44,585 nt of DNA from an uncultured Clostridium sp. (GTDB lineage: Bacteria; Bacillota; Clostridia; Clostridiales; Clostridiaceae): positions 1-44,585 of the forward strand of contig CAKVLD010000021.1 of assembly GCA_934755305.1 (NCBI GenBank). Reading direction: 5' to 3'. Of the stretch, positions 42,530 to 44,585 are shown piece after piece. Position 1 is the stretch's first letter, and each line of letters opens with the position of its first letter. The translations under genes and the position numbers were made by a program. The notes under the pieces were generated by a model that saw only the letters and a program-made list of their open reading frames with translations, searched no databases and was not told the DNA's origin.

Positions 42530-44533
42530 ATGAAAAATAGAAAAAATAAGAGAACAATAACTATGGCAAATAAAATATTGATAATTTTCACACTAATAAT
42601 TTTTACTGTAACAGCTTTTTTATCAACTGTTTCTTTTTATAGTTCTAAGAAAATTGTATTACAAACAGCTGTTAGTGAATTTAAAGAGAGAATAAATGAT
42701 GGAGCGATCATATTAAGTAATGAAACCACAAAGAAATTTGAAATATTAGAATACATATCCAATAAACCAGAAATAAAATCTATGAATTGGGAGCAGCAAT
42801 ATCCTGTATTAATAGAAGAAGCATCTGTTTGGGGATTTAAGCATTTATTTATTATGGATTTAGAAGGAATGTGTTATTATGCAAAAAATAATCTTATAAA
42901 AGATCAATCTAAAGAAGAATTCTTTTTAGATGTTACAGGTGATAAAAAAATAATAACAGAACCTTTTGTTGATGAGGTTCAATCTATTGTTACAATTACA
43001 TTACCAATAAAAGATGGGGATGTTGTTGTAGGGAATATCTGTGGAGTTATAGACCTAAATACAGTTAACGATATAAATCAAGGTATTAATTTAGGTGAAA
43101 CAGGATATGCTTTTATTATAAATAAAAATGGTGATTTTGTTACACATAAAAATATGGATTTAGTTAAAAAACGTATAAATTTATTAAATTTGGATAAAGA
43201 TTATAAAGGTTTAGATTCTTTAAATACATTATTAAATAATCCATCTGAAGGAGAGATTAAGTACGAAGAGTTAAAAATTGATAATGAAAAGAATATTGTA
43301 ATATACAAGAAAATACCAAACACTAATTGGCAATTATGCTTTACAGTTGCTAAAGAAGAGTTACTTGAAGGAGTAAATAGTCTTTTAATAAAGCAAATAA
43401 TTATTTCGATAATAGCTATAACAATGGGTGTTTATGTGTCATATGTACTTAAAAAGGGGTTATATTTAAAGCTTAGGAAAATAGATGATATTTCAAATGA
43501 ATTATCAAACTGTAATTTAGCATATTCAGCAGATTCAATAGGTAATGATGAATTTACAAAAGTAACAGATGAATTAAATAAGTCAATTGAAAATTTAAGA
43601 AATACTATAATAGAGGTTAATTCAAGTAGTAATAAATTAGTTAATAGTAACAAAGAAGTAGACAGTATGTTAGTTAATATGTTTGATGAAATTAGTGAAT
43701 CTGCAACAGCCATAGAGAATATATCTATTAATATGGAGGAATCTGCTTCAGGACTTTTAAACCTTAATGTTACATCTGAAGAAGTTATGAATAAAACTAA
43801 ATCTTCAGTAGAAACAGCAGAAAGTGGGGTAAAAATTGCTGAAGATATAGAAAGTAAATCTAAAATGATGAATAAGAAAACTATAGAGCTGAGAAGTAAT
43901 ACTATGAAGAATTATGAAGTTTGTAGTGAAAAATTAAGAGAATCTATTGATAAAGTAGCAGTAATTAATAATATTTCAAATATGTCTAATTTAATAAAAG
44001 GTGTAGCAGGTCAAATAGAAATGCTTGCATTAAACGCTTCTATTGAAGCAGCTAGAGCAGGTGAAAATGGAAAAGGATTTGCTGTAGTAGCAACTGAAGT
44101 AAATGAATTAGCAAAACAAACTACAGATGCAGTAGATAACATTAATGCAAACTTAACTGAAGTATTAAAGGCAGTTGGTGATTTATCAAAAACTTCATCA
44201 GAATTATTAAGCCTATTTGAAAATGATGTAATAGTTAATTATGATAATATGTTAAACATATCAAAAGAATATGAAAAGTGTGGAGAAAAAGTAAAGGAGA
44301 TGGCAATTAAGTTTACTGATGTATCTAATTATACTTACAAAAGTATTAGTGAAATGGTTAGTACAATATCAAGTTTATCTGATAATGTAAATAAAGTATC
44401 AAATTCATCAATTGAAATAGCTGCAAGTATGAATGTTATTAATCAAGAAGGAACTAAAATAGCTAGTGTATTAGAAGATAATAATATAGTAGCAGAAGAG
44501 CTTATAGAATCAATTTCTAAATTTAAAATGTAG
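42530..44533 (+). CDS. Methyl-accepting chemotaxis protein with dCache sensor
   Basis: A 667-residue transmembrane chemoreceptor. TM1 about 15-37; dCache-type extracytoplasmic sensor about 40-280 (WGFKHLFIMDLEGMCYYAKN, EEFFLDVTGDKKIITEPFVD, GETGYAFIINKNGDFVTHKN); TM2 about 285-306; then a long coiled-coil hairpin with tip EMLALNASIEAARAGENGKG near 495 and GFAVVATEVNELAKQTTDAV. It differs clearly from the receptor at 29718 in its sensor and has the Ala-Ser form of the tip, as in the truncated gene at the window start. The ligand is unknown. The ribosome site GGGAGG precedes ATG 42530. The final 52 bases of the window after the stop hold nothing recognisable. Confidence 0.93.
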   Translation: MKNRKNKRTITMANKILIIFTLIIFTVTAFLSTVSFYSSKKIVLQTAVSEFKERINDGAIILSNETTKKFEILEYISNKPEIKSMNWEQQYPVLIEEASVWGFKHLFIMDLEGMCYYAKNNLIKDQSKEEFFLDVTGDKKIITEPFVDEVQSIVTITLPIKDGDVVVGNICGVIDLNTVNDINQGINLGETGYAFIINKNGDFVTHKNMDLVKKRINLLNLDKDYKGLDSLNTLLNNPSEGEIKYEELKIDNEKNIVIYKKIPNTNWQLCFTVAKEELLEGVNSLLIKQIIISIIAITMGVYVSYVLKKGLYLKLRKIDDISNELSNCNLAYSADSIGNDEFTKVTDELNKSIENLRNTIIEVNSSSNKLVNSNKEVDSMLVNMFDEISESATAIENISINMEESASGLLNLNVTSEEVMNKTKSSVETAESGVKIAEDIESKSKMMNKKTIELRSNTMKNYEVCSEKLRESIDKVAVINNISNMSNLIKGVAGQIEMLALNASIEAARAGENGKGFAVVATEVNELAKQTTDAVDNINANLTEVLKAVGDLSKTSSELLSLFENDVIVNYDNMLNISKEYEKCGEKVKEMAIKFTDVSNYTYKSISEMVSTISSLSDNVNKVSNSSIEIAASMNVINQEGTKIASVLEDNNIVAEELIESISKFKM

Positions 44534-44585
44534 TTATTAGAATATAAAAAGAAGTAATCTTATGTTTACCTTGAAGTTAAATCAA

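Noticed and set aside
1..44585. CRISPR arrays, tRNA or rRNA genes, prophage or transposase genes
   Set aside because: No regularly spaced repeats, cloverleaf-like GC-rich stretches, rRNA motifs or transposase/integrase proteins were seen on either strand.

Overview
This window is a strongly AT-rich chromosomal segment with tightly packed genes, mostly on the + strand. TTG and GTG starts, GGAGG-type ribosome sites and TTGACA/TATAAT-like promoters point to a low-GC Firmicute. Protein features (a steroid-dehydrogenase homologue of the Clostridium type, an M6 metalloprotease, a YybS-like membrane protein, several chemoreceptors) point to Clostridium sensu stricto. A species close to C. baratii, C. 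sardiniense or C. perfringens is an inference. No tRNA, rRNA, CRISPR array or transposase gene was seen.

Layout. 1-2700: the tail of a truncated chemoreceptor, a MATE efflux gene behind a structured leader that may be a guanidine-IV type riboswitch, and a short-chain dehydrogenase closely resembling clostridial 7-alpha-hydroxysteroid dehydrogenase. 2700-8550: a five-gene operon behind a near-perfect Fur box. It encodes a cytoplasmic M14-type zinc amidohydrolase (AstE/AspA family), two Dpp-type permeases, a lipoprotein binding protein and a fused double ATPase. It looks like iron-regulated uptake of a peptide-like or metallophore-like compound coupled to its hydrolysis. 8570-9920: a monocistronic dicarboxylate/amino-acid symporter gene with its own good promoter and a palindrome at the start of its transcript.

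10069-28661 is a single long Wzx/Wzy-type surface-polysaccharide operon of 16 genes. It contains chain-length regulator and tyrosine kinase genes, a UDP-diacetylbacillosamine set (4,6-dehydratase, aminotransferase, and a PglC-PglD fusion), a UDP-N-acetyl-L-fucosamine set (fnlA, fnlB, fnlC), a UDP-HexNAc 6-dehydrogenase, four glycosyltransferases, polymerase, flippase and an LCP ligase that would join the polymer to the wall. Together they predict a capsule or wall glycan built on undecaprenyl-PP-bacillosamine and carrying FucNAc and a HexNAc uronic acid. The fnlA gene is broken by one extra A in an A8 tract, which makes it a candidate on/off switch for FucNAc.

28700-44585 is a mixed region: an EcsC-like gene, two full-length dCache chemoreceptors, a secreted M6 protease with two near-duplicate discoidin-like repeats, a HelD-type RNA polymerase-recycling ATPase, a lone CrtI-type desaturase lying between two diverged ~100-bp direct repeats, a GNAT acetyltransferase, a YybS-like membrane protein and a lone glycogen branching enzyme. 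The most notable items are the fnlA frameshift, the Fur-box uptake/hydrolase operon, the composition of the polysaccharide operon, the repeats around the desaturase gene and the MATE leader.
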